Source: Nitrospira sp. BO4 | GTDB lineage: Bacteria; Nitrospirota; Nitrospiria; Nitrospirales; Nitrospiraceae | NCBI GenBank assembly: GCA_030144965.1 | Contig: JAMPUU010000022.1 | Location: 1 to 64,000, forward strand | Reading direction: 5' to 3' | DNA: 64,000 nt | Shown here: positions 1-9,666 of the stretch, piece by piece | How the letters are laid out: every line of letters starts with the position of its first letter | Numbering within the stretch: the first letter of the stretch is position 1 | Made by a program: the position numbers and the translations under genes | The notes under the pieces: generated by a model | What the model was told of the DNA's origin: nothing | The model's input: only the letters and a program-made list of their open reading frames with translations | Databases searched by the model: none

Positions 1-26
1 GGCCGGTTAGTGAACCAAGATGACTC

Positions 27-884
27 CTATCGCGATTGATCGGCACCAGGGCTGATAATCAGCGGAACATTGAGCTTCTCCGGCACGATGATCGTCTTGG
101 AATTGGGGCTTTCATACAATTTGAACTGCAAGTAGTCACGCGTCAGGGTTTTGGTGATGATCTCCTGCGCCTGGGACTGTCCCATGGCGCGGATCCTCAT
201 GCTGTCGGCTTCGCCTTCCGCGCGAATCTTCAATGAATCACCTTCGCCTTTGGCCTGAATCCGTGCAATCTCGGCATTGCGTTGCGCAATCACGACCTCG
301 AAGTCCTTCTGCTCTTTTTCCTGCTCTTTCGCCTGCTTTTGTTCGATGGCCCTCAACACCATCTGTGAAAATTCCATTTCCGAGAGCGCCACGTTGTAGA
401 CATCCAGATGGCGACCTTTCAATGCTTCGACCACGACGGCTTCGATCTTGTTCCCGATTTCGCTGCTACGCTCGGGAAGCGTAACCATGGTGTAGTTTGC
501 GACAACCCCTCGCACGGCCGACAACAATTGCGGTTGAACCAGCTGCTTGTACCAATCAGGCCCCACTTCCTGAGCCAGAAAATAGATCTCCTCGGGCATT
601 GGGCGCATCGTGATTGCGGCATAGACGGTGACTGGAAGATCATCTGCAGTCAGCGCATCCACCTTCTCCTTGAAGCTCTTCAATCTGGTGTCGAACACGA
701 GGACGTCATTCCAGGGCGCGCGCCAGTAGAATCCTTCCTTGAGCGGTTCCTTCATCAGTCCGCTCGTGAGGGGGTACCACCGCAGCCCTCGACTTCCCGG
801 ATTCACCGTATTACTGCAGCCCTGGAGAATCATCACGATCGGGATCAGTACGAACAGTAGACGGGCTGTGAATGACACTTTCAT
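27..884 (-). CDS. SPFH/prohibitin-like domain lipoprotein
   Basis: A 285-residue envelope protein. The N-terminus has a hydrophobic segment ending in a lipobox-like LQGC, so it is probably a lipoprotein or is anchored by that segment. The middle resembles the SPFH/Band 7 domain, and residues about 190-250 form a charged Gln/Glu/Lys/Ala-rich coiled coil (repeated AEGEAD/AKGEGD units) as in prohibitins and HflK/HflC. Family members scaffold membrane complexes or modulate proteases; the partner here is unknown. The start was set at the ATG preceded by GAGGAGGGA; the reading frame is open further upstream, but that part overlaps the next gene and lacks a ribosome site. It ends close to the window edge, so downstream partners cannot be seen. 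Confidence 0.75.
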   Translation of the reverse strand: MKVSFTARLLFVLIPIVMILQGCSNTVNPGSRGLRWYPLTSGLMKEPLKEGFYWRAPWNDVLVFDTRLKSFKEKVDALTADDLPVTVYAAITMRPMPEEIYFLAQEVGPDWYKQLVQPQLLSAVRGVVANYTMVTLPERSSEIGNKIEAVVVEALKGRHLDVYNVALSEMEFSQMVLRAIEQKQAKEQEKEQKDFEVVIAQRNAEIARIQAKGEGDSLKIRAEGEADSMRIRAMGQSQAQEIITKTLTRDYLQFKLYESPNSKTIIVPEKLNVPLIISPGADQSR

Positions 885-930
885 ACATCCCTCCTCTTCT
901 CGCGTCGTGCATTCCGGCAAACTTCGTGAT

Positions 931-1329
931 CTACGGGGCAGCCGCGGGCCGTTGCCTGTGGCGTTCCACATCCGCATGCGCCTGGGCAACTCGTTCCAAT
1001 TCCTGTGCGATCTGCTCATAGTAGTGCGCCAATGACCGCGCACCGGAGACCAGGTCAGCATCAGGCCCAAAGAGTGCCTCATAACGCGCCGCAGCCGTGG
1101 CTTGCGCATGGGCTTTCTCCCGCATCGTAACGGCTTGATTCCGGTAATAGTTCGCAATGGCCTCCTGATCATGGATGGGATCGTAGGAGTTCAGATCGAG
1201 AGATTCGTATGACGCGCAGCCGCCGATCCCAACAAGGCAGAACAGCAGCAGGCTCCGTCCTATCGAGGCAATCGCCTGATCGCCATGACTGGCTCTCTTT
1301 TCACATCTACGGGCGAATGTGGGGATCAT
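931..1329 (-). CDS. Small helical lipoprotein of unknown function
   Basis: A 132-residue protein with an N-terminal hydrophobic stretch ending in VGIGGC, a good lipobox, followed by an Ala/Glu/Arg-rich, probably helical region and a Pro/Ala tail. I do not recognise the family. It lies 46 bases upstream of the SPFH lipoprotein on the same strand, so the two may be co-transcribed envelope genes. The lipobox is unusually far from the ATG (about 38 residues) and the ATG has no clear ribosome site, so the true start may be an internal alternative codon. Confidence 0.6.
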   Translation of the reverse strand: MIPTFARRCEKRASHGDQAIASIGRSLLLFCLVGIGGCASYESLDLNSYDPIHDQEAIANYYRNQAVTMREKAHAQATAAARYEALFGPDADLVSGARSLAHYYEQIAQELERVAQAHADVERHRQRPAAAP

Positions 1330-1446
1330 CAGTGTCAGGCTTTTCCATCAGAATCCACAGCCACATGGACCTTCCGGAACTGAACGCGTGAGCTGAACGC
1401 CTGCGGTGATTGTACTACATGGAATGCTCCCGACAACTGGCTCTCC

Positions 1447-1698
1447 ATGGCGACGGCAACAGGAGCCAGCGATCCCATGGATTGTATGGAGATCGTACAA
1501 GGTCTGGCGCATGCCAGCGCCATCCCCATCGTGAAGGTGTTCCTCAAGAAGCCACAGTCACGCATGAAGCCGCCATCGGACAGCACGGACAAAAAAGAAT
1601 TGGAAACCTTGCCGGTCCGTGGGCTCACGCCGAAGCAAACGGTGGAAATGATCGTGAGCGAATTCTGCGGTGACCGATCGTTTCGCTCAACTTCATGA
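1447..1698 (+). CDS. Possible small hypothetical protein (83 aa)
   Basis: An 83-codon frame in a gap between two minus-strand genes. Codon choice (mostly G or C in third positions) and mixed residue composition look more protein-like than a random frame, but there is no clear ribosome site, no recognised motif and no neighbour on the same strand. It could also be a remnant of a longer gene. The rest of 1330-1736 shows nothing else. Confidence 0.3.
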   Translation: MATATGASDPMDCMEIVQGLAHASAIPIVKVFLKKPQSRMKPPSDSTDKKELETLPVRGLTPKQTVEMIVSEFCGDRSFRSTS

Positions 1699-1736
1699 CT
1701 CCACGGCCTTACCCCGAAGACTTTGGTCATCCGTGA

Positions 1737-2843
1737 TCACGAATCGGTGCGCACGCGGAATCGCGGTTCAAGAGCCTTAAGGTTTTCCATGATGCCGGTA
1801 TACTCCAATTCCGCCATGGGCAGCATGGCCGCACCGAAGAAACCTTGGTGTCGCATGCCGATGGCTTTGTCGGCTACCGTGTCGCGTACGCGGTTCCAGA
1901 ATGGATGAGTAAACGGGTCCACAGGTTCGGTGAACCGTCCTTCGTGCATGGCGAAGGCGGCGCACGTGATCACCGGTGGACCATCAAAGTAGCTGATGCC
2001 GGACTGAAGCGGGACTGGCATCAAGGGCATCTGATGGGAGCCGCGCATGCCACCGGCCACATAAGGACCGACCGCATAGGGCGCCAAGACCTCGCCCGTG
2101 GCGGGGAAATCCTTCTGTACCCGCACCAACAACACCGGGTCATCCTTGCCGGTGTACTTCCCGGCGATGTTATGCAACCGTGAGGTGGAGGCCACCACGG
2201 CTTGTTCGCCGCTGGCGGCTGACCAGACCGATTCCACCACGTACCGTTCGGTGTCCCGCAATAGCGCGGCGATTTCGTACAATTCTTTTGGGGCCTGGAG
2301 CTCAATGAGCCGATCACCTTCAGTATGATTCACGTCCATGATGACGAAGCGAAAGCCTTGCGCCATATTGGGCGCCAGGATCAAACCCGGTGTGTTCATG
2401 GGATCGGCGAAGGCCAGATACAGCGGTAGATTAAAGGCCCCGGGATCGGTCTTGTCGGCCGCGAAAAACAGGAAGGGCTCATTCGGCCGCTCGTTGAATT
2501 CCATCTCCGCCACGGCCGGTCCCATTCCGCGCACGTTGCCCGAAAACGCGTCTTTCAACAAATCCTGACCGGCACCGTACAACCCCTGCCGTTTGGCTAT
2601 CTCGGTCCCGGCAAGGAAGGCATCCCACGCCAGTTTGTGGACGGTTTCGTGTCCGGCGCCGTGCCTGTGGCTCATTAGGATCGCAATGTCGTCGCCGGTG
2701 CTGCTGACGTAATGGTCAATCAACAGCGAGGAGCCATGCTGGGCAATATAACTCCGAACGGTTTCCAGCAGTTGCTGCGAGGGACAGATGTGGCCACCGA
2801 TAGAACCGATGTCGGCTTTGATGATACTCAGGGTGACTTTCAT
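1737..2843 (-). CDS. fbp: Fructose-1,6-bisphosphate aldolase/phosphatase (archaeal type)
   Basis: A 368-residue bifunctional gluconeogenic enzyme that condenses dihydroxyacetone phosphate with glyceraldehyde 3-phosphate and dephosphorylates the fructose 1,6-bisphosphate formed, in the cytosol. The N-terminus MKVTLSIIKADIGSIGGH is the family signature, with the metal/substrate acidic residue early in the chain. The C-terminal LEYTGIMENL segment carries the catalytic tyrosine of this family, and DVNHTEGDR and GGMRGSH are typical. Length matches the archaeal and deep-branching bacterial form. The start is the ATG 8 bases after GGAG; the longer open frame upstream lacks homology. The enzyme favours sugar synthesis from C3 units, fitting an autotroph. 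It is monocistronic. Confidence 0.93.
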   Translation of the reverse strand: MKVTLSIIKADIGSIGGHICPSQQLLETVRSYIAQHGSSLLIDHYVSSTGDDIAILMSHRHGAGHETVHKLAWDAFLAGTEIAKRQGLYGAGQDLLKDAFSGNVRGMGPAVAEMEFNERPNEPFLFFAADKTDPGAFNLPLYLAFADPMNTPGLILAPNMAQGFRFVIMDVNHTEGDRLIELQAPKELYEIAALLRDTERYVVESVWSAASGEQAVVASTSRLHNIAGKYTGKDDPVLLVRVQKDFPATGEVLAPYAVGPYVAGGMRGSHQMPLMPVPLQSGISYFDGPPVITCAAFAMHEGRFTEPVDPFTHPFWNRVRDTVADKAIGMRHQGFFGAAMLPMAELEYTGIMENLKALEPRFRVRTDS

Positions 2844-3176
2844 AGGAGGATCTCCATAGTTGGGCTTAGCTTGCGTCGTTTCATAACTCAAGCGTTTGGG
2901 CCTAAGAAATAGCGATTCTCCTCGCGTGGAGGATGATGGAACGCAGTTCTTACCTGAACATGAAGTGAGCAATCCCGATGCCACAGCGGTCATGGACGAA
3001 TCTCTCGTACATCCCATGGTCGGGTCATAGAGATACGAAGCACGGGCAACAGATCAGGCAGTCAGTTGGGGTAGGTGTCTACAGAGAAGTGAGGCACGGT
3101 GAGGCAAGACGCGACAGTAGATGAGACATGACGCCTTGCACCAAATAACGACCGATCGTCTTTCGCGCCGTCCGGC
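2844..3176. other. Intergenic, no gene seen
   Basis: About 330 bases between hypE and the FBP aldolase/phosphatase, both on the minus strand. It must hold the leader and promoter of the aldolase/phosphatase gene. I see no convincing coding frame, terminator hairpin or RNA gene. Confidence 0.5.
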
Positions 3177-4232
3177 TCAACAAATTCGCGGCAGTTGCTC
3201 GCCGGATAACAGATCGAGGACACGATGCGTGCCTACCACGGTTCGCAGAACGACCAGCGGAGGATCTCGATCCGTCATCATGCCGATGTGAGCTGGCTGG
3301 TTCGCCACTTCGTGCCGGCGCATGACGGCCAGCGCGGCTTCGACCTGCTGCGCCGGCACCATCGCAACAAAGCGTCCTTCATTCGCCACGTACAATGGAT
3401 CAAGGCCAAGCAGTTCGCAGGCTCCCCGCACGGGTTCCTGCACAGGAATGGCGGCCTCTTCAACCACCATGCCGACCTTCGCCGCTGTGGCCAGTTCGTT
3501 CAAGGCACTGGCCAGCCCGCCACGAGTGAGGTCGCGCAGGCAATGGATTTCAATGCCGCTTTGGATCAGATCACTGACTATGTGATGCAACGGGGCTGAA
3601 TCGCTTTCGACCTTGCCATCGAACGTCAGTCCTTCCCGTACGCTGAGTACTGCCACCCCATGGGAACCGAGATGACCGCTCACAAGAATCGCATCATCAG
3701 GTTGTATCGACGTGGGCAACACGCGGACACCGGCCGGCACCACACCAACGCCGGCGGTGTTGATGAAAATCCCATCGCCCTTGCCGCGATCCACGACCTT
3801 CGTATCGCCGGTGACGATCGGCACACCTGCAGTTCTCGCTGCCTCGGCCATCGAGTTCACGACTCGCCGCAGCACCTCCATGCTGAGCCCCTCCTCCAGG
3901 ATGAATCCCGCGCTCAGATACAAAGGCTTGGCCCCGCACATGGCCAGATCATTGATCGTGCCGTTCACCGCCAAGCTCCCGATGTCGCCGCCCGGGAAAA
4001 ACAGCGGACGAACCACATAGGAATCAGTGGTGAAGGCGAGGGTGCCTTTCTCCACAGGCCAGATTGCACCATCGTGCAGGGAGTCCAGCATGGGATTATG
4101 AAAGGCCCGCATGAATACGCCTTGAATCAACTCCTGCATGAGCCGACCGCCCCCGCCATGTGCAAGTTGCACGGTTTTCGTTGCCGAGATCGGCAACGGA
4201 CAGGCCGGTTCAAATGATTTGCTCTGAGTCAT
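3177..4232 (-). CDS. hypE: HypE, carbamoyl dehydratase for hydrogenase cyanide ligands
   Basis: A 351-residue protein. HypE takes the carbamoyl group from HypF onto its C-terminal cysteine and dehydrates it with ATP to thiocyanate, the source of the CN ligands of the NiFe site. The sequence has the ATP-binding AHGGGGRLM near the N-terminus and ends exactly in PRIC, whose last cysteine carries the group. It has an AIR synthase-like fold, with length as in the family. The start ATG follows GGAGATAACGC. It is the last gene of the hyp set, 51 bases after hypD; the gap contains a short inverted repeat. Confidence 0.97.
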   Translation of the reverse strand: MTQSKSFEPACPLPISATKTVQLAHGGGGRLMQELIQGVFMRAFHNPMLDSLHDGAIWPVEKGTLAFTTDSYVVRPLFFPGGDIGSLAVNGTINDLAMCGAKPLYLSAGFILEEGLSMEVLRRVVNSMAEAARTAGVPIVTGDTKVVDRGKGDGIFINTAGVGVVPAGVRVLPTSIQPDDAILVSGHLGSHGVAVLSVREGLTFDGKVESDSAPLHHIVSDLIQSGIEIHCLRDLTRGGLASALNELATAAKVGMVVEEAAIPVQEPVRGACELLGLDPLYVANEGRFVAMVPAQQVEAALAVMRRHEVANQPAHIGMMTDRDPPLVVLRTVVGTHRVLDLLSGEQLPRIC

Positions 4233-4251
4233 GCGTTATCTCCGGTATCCT

Positions 4252-4287
4252 GTGAAGCGTCGTTCGTATCTCGTCAGACCGCTTCAC
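4252..4287. repeat. Short inverted repeat in the hypD-hypE gap
   Basis: GTGAAGCG at 4252-4259 pairs with CGCTTCAC at 4280-4287. The loop holds CGTATCTCG, a word shared with repeats at 12348 and 52784. The right arm reaches the end of hypD. It may be a member of a dispersed intergenic repeat family or a processing/attenuation hairpin. Confidence 0.5.
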
Positions 4288-5393
4288 GCGTCACGCGTTG
4301 CGTGGCTGCGGTATCGATAATAGGCGGCACAGGCCCCTTCGCTCGAAACCATTGGCGCTCCTAACGGCTGTTCCGGTGTGCAACGAATCCCGAAGGCTGG
4401 GCAGTCCGGCGGCTTGAGCAAACCCTGGAGCACCAGCCCACTCCGGCATTCCGGATCCTCCACGCCATCTGCGAGCTGCGCAAGGTCCGGCTGGAACTTC
4501 AGCTCGGCATTGTAGGTATTGTAGGAAGATTTGAGGCGCAGGCCACTCGCTGGAATCTCGCCGATACCGCGCCAGATCCGAGACGCCGGTTCGAACACTC
4601 GATCGACGACGGACTTGGCCTGTTGATTCCCTTCACGACTGACCGACCGCACATACTGATTCTCGACCTCGACTCGTCCCTCTTCCAACTGACTGACCAA
4701 CATCGCGATGCCTTCAAGCACATCGAGCGGCTCGAACCCGGTCACCACGATCGGGACTCGATACCGTTGTGCGATGGCTTCGTACTCCTCATAGCCCATC
4801 ACGGTGCAGACATGGCCTGCAGCAAGAAAGCCTTGAATTCGATTCTGTGGCGACGCCAGGATCGCCTCCATCGCCGGGGGCACCAACACATGGGCGATCA
4901 ACAGGCTGAAGTTGGTAATACCCGCCTGCTTCGCTTGCGTGACCGCCATGGCCCAGGCCGGGGCAGTCGTTTCAAATCCCACAGCGAAACAGACGACGTC
5001 GCGATCTGGGTTGTTGCGTGCCAGCTCGAGCGCATCCAATGGCGAATAGATAATCCGGATATCTCCCCCTGCCGCCTTCACGCCAAAGAGGTCACCACGG
5101 GAACCGGGAACTCGCAACATGTCGCCGAACGAACAGAAGATCACTCCAGGCAACGACGCGAGGCAGACAGCTCGGTCGATGAGGGATACCGACGTCACAC
5201 AAACCGGACAGCCCGGTCCATGGACGAGCGTGAGGTTCGGTGGCAACAGGCTATCGAGGCCGAAGCGTACGATCGCGTGGGTCTGTCCGCCGCAGACTTC
5301 CATGATCGACCAAGGCCGCCGCACCGTCTTTTTGATCCGCTCCGCCAGCGCGGTCGCCACGGCGCGATTGCGAAATTCATCCACGTACTTCAT
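4284..5393 (-). CDS. hypD: HypD, Fe-S scaffold for Fe(CN)2CO assembly
   Basis: A 369-residue protein that with HypC assembles the Fe(CN)2CO unit of the NiFe hydrogenase centre. Motifs include VCGGQTHAI near residue 35, GPGCPVC (conserved cysteines) near 65, and a cysteine-containing C-terminal region binding the [4Fe-4S] cluster. The start was set at MKYVDEF because family proteins begin with this kind of sequence; an ATG 24 bases upstream is possible. It sits between the 5'-nucleotidase and hypE in the hydrogenase maturation set. Confidence 0.96.
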   Translation of the reverse strand: MKYVDEFRNRAVATALAERIKKTVRRPWSIMEVCGGQTHAIVRFGLDSLLPPNLTLVHGPGCPVCVTSVSLIDRAVCLASLPGVIFCSFGDMLRVPGSRGDLFGVKAAGGDIRIIYSPLDALELARNNPDRDVVCFAVGFETTAPAWAMAVTQAKQAGITNFSLLIAHVLVPPAMEAILASPQNRIQGFLAAGHVCTVMGYEEYEAIAQRYRVPIVVTGFEPLDVLEGIAMLVSQLEEGRVEVENQYVRSVSREGNQQAKSVVDRVFEPASRIWRGIGEIPASGLRLKSSYNTYNAELKFQPDLAQLADGVEDPECRSGLVLQGLLKPPDCPAFGIRCTPEQPLGAPMVSSEGACAAYYRYRSHATRDA

Positions 5394-5601
5394 GGCAATG
5401 ATCCCCCGCAACCCCATTGCTCGACATCATTTCCACGATCATGTGAAGACCGACCGGGGTCTATGTGGAAACAGCCGACCTCGAAGAAGCGGCGAAACAT
5501 CGGTACTCCTCCCTGTGGATCCGGTGCCATCGGAGCGACCGCAGCCAACCCGCGACCCCGCACTTGCTCCTGACTGTGCAGCTGTCGGGTGCCGTCGCCT
5601 A

Positions 5602-6537
5602 TTAGGCGCCGTTAGTAGCACGTCTGTTCTTGATTCCAAATGGTACATGAACCATGGCACCGTACTGCGTGCCGGCTTCTAGGTGCGCGACTTGATCATC
5701 GAAGAACATGTGTGGCTTGAATGCCTGGACAATTCGTGTCTTGTCAATGCCGCCGAGGAAGAATGTCTCGTCCGGTTGCACATTCCATTGCCGAAATGTG
5801 GTCACAACTCGCTCGTGCGATGGGGCGTTCCGCGCCGTGATAACCGCAATCCTTACAGACGGCGTCGATCCAGGCTTGTCGCAAACCGCAACCTTGCTTT
5901 GTAACGCGGCGAGTCCCTGAAACAACCTGTGGAGGGGCCCCGGTTTGTGCGGAATGTCCGCCTGAGCAACCTCTGCGGCGTGGAATGCTTTGATGTCACC
6001 GGTGATGTGGTAGACCGCCTCCGCTGAGTCATCCGCGAGTACCGCATCAAAGTCGAAGGCGACTCGCAATTCCTTGTCCGATAGATCGTCTTCGAACGGC
6101 GACCCGAGAACCAGACCTGCTGCACGGTCGGCGGCGATCGCCTCCTGCACGTTCGCGGGGTTTCCCGAAAGCAAAAGACTGGCGTTGAAGGACTCCATGT
6201 ATGTGTGCGGTGATTTCCCGTTTAGAAAGGCACCACGAGAGATGTCGAGAGCATGGTACTTGATGCTGTTGAATACTCGGAGGTCTGTGTCCGGGTCGTT
6301 GTGCGACAAAAGGACGACCTCCACAGGGTGATCAGATGAGCTGCTATTAAGAGAGAGCAGGCGTCGCACGAAGGGGAACGCCACACCTGGAGAAAACGAT
6401 TCGCTCTCGTGATCTCGTTGATAGGCGCGGTATTCGGTGAGCCCCCGCTCCCGAAATATTCGATCAGACTCCGTCAAGTCAAAGAGGGCACTTGACGCCA
6501 CGGCCACGACGAGCTTGCTCTCAATGGGATATGCCAT
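5602..6537 (-). CDS. Cytosolic 5'-nucleotidase-like protein
   Basis: A 311-residue protein resembling the 5'-nucleotidase family related to eukaryotic NT5C1 enzymes (Pfam 5-nucleotidase), which hydrolyse nucleoside monophosphates. Visible features are AFDFDAVLADD (nucleophile Asp region) in the middle, VITARN, and a C-terminal FLGGIDKTR ... FFDDQ segment with the expected Lys and Asp residues of a HAD-like site. It lies between hypC and hypD, splitting the maturation set, with about 140-200 base gaps on each side. No role in hydrogenase maturation is known for this family. A small hairpin CGCCT-ATT-AGGCG overlaps its stop codon. Confidence 0.8.
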   Translation of the reverse strand: MAYPIESKLVVAVASSALFDLTESDRIFRERGLTEYRAYQRDHESESFSPGVAFPFVRRLLSLNSSSSDHPVEVVLLSHNDPDTDLRVFNSIKYHALDISRGAFLNGKSPHTYMESFNASLLLSGNPANVQEAIAADRAAGLVLGSPFEDDLSDKELRVAFDFDAVLADDSAEAVYHITGDIKAFHAAEVAQADIPHKPGPLHRLFQGLAALQSKVAVCDKPGSTPSVRIAVITARNAPSHERVVTTFRQWNVQPDETFFLGGIDKTRIVQAFKPHMFFDDQVAHLEAGTQYGAMVHVPFGIKNRRATNGA

Positions 6538-6681
6538 GGCGTCTCGCCCGCCTGACTAAAGTCTAGGCCGACCCACCTAGGATCCGGATGTGTCGTTTTC
6601 TGTCCGCATAACCCGCCACTGACTCTTCCGAGGATAACGCCATAATCGCTGGCGTTTCAATGAACACTCCATGCCCAACCC

Positions 6682-6930
6682 TCAACCATCAGTTGCATCT
6701 GACGAGCCTGAAGCCGCCAGGTCGGCGTAAGTCTCCAACGTGCGCCGCGCGGCTGCCTCATCCAGTTTGCTGATAGCAAACCCGACATGGACGATGACAT
6801 AGTCGCCGACCATTGCTTCCGGCACCAGTGCTAATGAGATGGACTTCGTGATGCCGCCGAACGACACCGTGGCCGTGCGAAGCGCATCATCTTCGATATT
6901 CAGAACTTGTCCCGGAACCGCAAGACACAT
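6682..6930 (-). CDS. hypC: HypC, hydrogenase maturation chaperone
   Basis: An 82-residue HypC/HupF protein. The N-terminus MCLAVPGQV has the essential Cys2 that binds iron and contacts the immature large subunit and HypD. The remainder is a small beta barrel with a helical tail (GFAISKLDEAAA). It starts one base after the hypF stop, so it is translationally coupled to hypF; GAAAGG lies within the end of hypF. Its function is to shuttle the Fe(CN)2CO group to the large subunit. Confidence 0.96.
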   Translation of the reverse strand: MCLAVPGQVLNIEDDALRTATVSFGGITKSISLALVPEAMVGDYVIVHVGFAISKLDEAAARRTLETYADLAASGSSDATDG

Positions 6931-6931
6931 T

Positions 6932-9316
6932 CTAGGCGCGACCTTTCTCGTTCAATGTCATCCGGTGCGCCGCCACCACCGCTTGCCCAAGTGAGAGCCC
7001 TCCGTCATTGGGCGGAACCAGCGCATGACTATAAACAGTGAAACCCGCTTCCTCCAACCGTTGTCTGACAAGCGACAGGAGAAGACGATTCTGGAAGCAG
7101 CCTCCGGTCAGGACGACGCGAGGCAGACCGGCTGCTTCGGCCACGCGAACAGCGCCCTCAGCGAGGCCAGCATGAAACCGGGCGGCAATCTGCCCACGAC
7201 GGCGGCCCTTGCGAAGGTCATCGAGCACGGCACGGATCATGGGGCGCCAATCGATCAGCCACTTGGCATCGGGACTCTGACTGGACGCCACATCCATCGT
7301 ATAGCCTTCCACCCTCATTCCGCCTGCATCTTCCTCCTCTGCGGCAAACTGGACCGCCATCGCCGCCTGCCCCTCAAAGGACGCCTGAGAGCACAGACCC
7401 GTGAGCGATGCCAGGGCGTCGAACAATCGCCCCATGCTCGTCGTCCACGGTGAGGCGACGCCTGATCGGAGCAGACTTGCCCATTGCGTACGCTGATGGT
7501 CCGTCACCTTCCAAGAGGGAAGATCCTGCGCTAGCATCTGCTCCCCCATGCACTCCCACACCACGGCTGCGGCAGATCGGCTGGGCTCCCTCATCGCGGC
7601 TTCTCCACCCACCAACCGAAACGGTTTGAGCGAAGCGAAGCGAGTGAACTGCCGATGACTTGTGATCAAGAATTCTCCGCCCCAGACTTGACCGTCCACG
7701 CCATAGCCGGCTCCGTCCCAAGCGATGCCCAGCACTTCGCCGTCAAGCCGATGTTCTGCCATGCAGGAGGCGACGTGGGCATGATGGTGTTGTACGGGTA
7801 TTAACGGCACGGACAGGGCTTCACTTACGGTTCGTGCGAAGATCGTCGACCGATAGTCCGGATGTAGATCACAGGCAATAGCCTGAGGGGTGACCTGTAG
7901 CAATCGCTGTAGATCTTCGATCGCCTGCCGGAAGGCTCTGTCCGCCTCGACGGTAGAAAGGTCACCGAGGTGCTGACTCAGCACGACACGGTTGCCTGTG
8001 AGCATGGCCACGGTATTCTTGAGATGCCCACCCACGGCAAGCACCGGACTCCGAACTCCATTCGCAGAGCCATCCGTCCAGCTGATCGCGTGAGGCACAT
8101 AACCTCGTGCTCGACGGAGAATGACCACATCCGCCCGTGGGCTTTCCGCCTGCCCGGTACCCTCCGCCTCGAATCTTCTGGACACCACCAGCGCCACTGA
8201 ATCATCGACCGGCCTTGCGATCGGCCTATCATGCACAAGGAGCGCGTCGGCGATCCCTTTCAGCCGAATCAACGCCTCCTGCTCATCAGTCACAATCGGT
8301 TCTTCGGATCGATTGCCGCTCGTGGCCACCATTGGGCGCTGCAGCGATGCCGTCAAGAGATGATGGATCGGCGTCGCAGGCAACATTACGCCGAGATAGG
8401 GATTGCCCGGCGCCACGGCCTCGGCGAGGGCTGTGTCTTGCCGCTTCTGCACAAGGACAATCGGCGCTTGCGGCGAGCGAAGCAACGCCTCTTCCTCTGC
8501 AGACAACAGGCAAAAACCCCTGACCGCATCGATGGAAGGAAACATCAGGGCGAAAGGCTTCTCAGGCCGTCGTTTTCGATCTCGAACTCGCCGGACGGCC
8601 TCTTCTGATGCCGCATCGACCCAGAGCTGAAACCCGCCCAATCCTTTCACTGCGACAATGAGTCCTTGATCGAGCATGGCTTGAGTCCGCCGCAAGGCAT
8701 CCTCGTCCTCTGCGACCTCCCGACCCTGCTCATCCCACAAGCACAGGCGAGGACCACAAATAGAGCAGGCGATCGGCTCCGCGTGAAAGCGTCGATCTGA
8801 TTCTGTGGAATACTCCGTGCGACAGCCGGAGCAGAGTTCGAATCCATCCATGGTGGTATTGGATCGCTCGTAAGGAATCGCCGTGAGCAGGCTGTAGCGC
8901 GGGCCGCATTGTGTGCAGGTGAGGAACGGATACCTATAACGACGGTCGGACGGATCCGCAAGCTCACGCCGGCAGTCCGCGCAGGTAGCCAGATCGGGTG
9001 GGATGACAAGGGTGCGTTGACCCGACTCAGTGCTCGGGACGATTGAAAAGTTTGCCTCGTCGACCACCGAAATGGTGCGAGTGTTCATCGCCTCGACGAA
9101 GGCCGAGGCCGGCGCGTCGGTCTTCAGCCGTCGAAGAAATGATTCGATGACCAAGAGGTCCCCTTCCACTTCAATCAGCACGCCAATTCTTGTGTTCTTA
9201 ACCCACCCGGTCAGCCCCAGCTCACGTGCCAACCTATAGACGAACGGGCGAAATCCCACACCTTGCACCGTTCCTTCCACATTGACCTGCATACGCTGAG
9301 CAAAGGCCTTTCTCAT
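6932..9316 (-). CDS. hypF: HypF, carbamoyltransferase
   Basis: A 794-residue enzyme making carbamoyl adenylate from carbamoyl phosphate and passing the carbamoyl group to HypE. Domains in order are an acylphosphatase-like domain (VEGTVQGVGFRPFVYRLA, residues about 10-90), two zinc-finger units with paired CxxC/CxxCG motifs (about 105-185), a YrdC-like domain (about 200-380), and a Kae1-like domain with VQHHHAHVASCMAEH, WDGAGYG and TGGCFQN. All key motifs are intact. The start ATG overlaps the hypA stop as ATGA. Confidence 0.96.
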   Translation of the reverse strand: MRKAFAQRMQVNVEGTVQGVGFRPFVYRLARELGLTGWVKNTRIGVLIEVEGDLLVIESFLRRLKTDAPASAFVEAMNTRTISVVDEANFSIVPSTESGQRTLVIPPDLATCADCRRELADPSDRRYRYPFLTCTQCGPRYSLLTAIPYERSNTTMDGFELCSGCRTEYSTESDRRFHAEPIACSICGPRLCLWDEQGREVAEDEDALRRTQAMLDQGLIVAVKGLGGFQLWVDAASEEAVRRVRDRKRRPEKPFALMFPSIDAVRGFCLLSAEEEALLRSPQAPIVLVQKRQDTALAEAVAPGNPYLGVMLPATPIHHLLTASLQRPMVATSGNRSEEPIVTDEQEALIRLKGIADALLVHDRPIARPVDDSVALVVSRRFEAEGTGQAESPRADVVILRRARGYVPHAISWTDGSANGVRSPVLAVGGHLKNTVAMLTGNRVVLSQHLGDLSTVEADRAFRQAIEDLQRLLQVTPQAIACDLHPDYRSTIFARTVSEALSVPLIPVQHHHAHVASCMAEHRLDGEVLGIAWDGAGYGVDGQVWGGEFLITSHRQFTRFASLKPFRLVGGEAAMREPSRSAAAVVWECMGEQMLAQDLPSWKVTDHQRTQWASLLRSGVASPWTTSMGRLFDALASLTGLCSQASFEGQAAMAVQFAAEEEDAGGMRVEGYTMDVASSQSPDAKWLIDWRPMIRAVLDDLRKGRRRGQIAARFHAGLAEGAVRVAEAAGLPRVVLTGGCFQNRLLLSLVRQRLEEAGFTVYSHALVPPNDGGLSLGQAVVAAHRMTLNEKGRA

Positions 9317-9666
9317 TCCCGTACCACCAATTCGTGGAGTACCACTTCCGGCTCTGCCGGTGCTCCGATCATCGGCCCCTCGCAAGCCGAACAAACATCG
9401 TCCGATCTTGTGACCGTCGACTCTCGATTGCAACGAGGACACCAGGCGTTTCCTGGGACAGGAATGATCTCCAATGCCGCGCCCTCGGCCTGTGTGCCGC
9501 GGGCAGCCACCACAAACGCCGTCTGCAACGCGGAATGATCATGAGCCAGCAGGTGCGACAGCGCGCTGACTTTCAGTCGTACGGCAGATAGCTTGGCATC
9601 TGTTGTTTCACCCAGCTTGGCTTCGACGGCCTTCACGATCTGCGTCATCAGATGGAGTTCATGCAT
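9313..9666 (-). CDS. hypA: HypA, nickel metallochaperone
   Basis: A 117-residue HypA. It begins MHEL, whose His2 is the nickel ligand, and has a zinc site made of two CxxC pairs (CPRC near residue 73 and CSAC near 90). It delivers Ni to the hydrogenase large subunit, normally together with the GTPase HypB. It overlaps the endopeptidase stop by 8 bases and hypF by 4. The open frame extends further upstream, but homology fixes the start. No hypB follows it here. Confidence 0.94.
   Translation of the reverse strand: MHELHLMTQIVKAVEAKLGETTDAKLSAVRLKVSALSHLLAHDHSALQTAFVVAARGTQAEGAALEIIPVPGNAWCPRCNRESTVTRSDDVCSACEGPMIGAPAEPEVVLHELVVRE

Noticed and set aside
1335..1730. 131-codon minus-strand frame
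   Set aside because: Competes with a more protein-like plus-strand frame; neither is certain.
4623..5573. Long plus-strand frame antisense to hypD
   Set aside because: Overlaps a certain gene, has skewed composition and no ribosome site; a GC-rich shadow.
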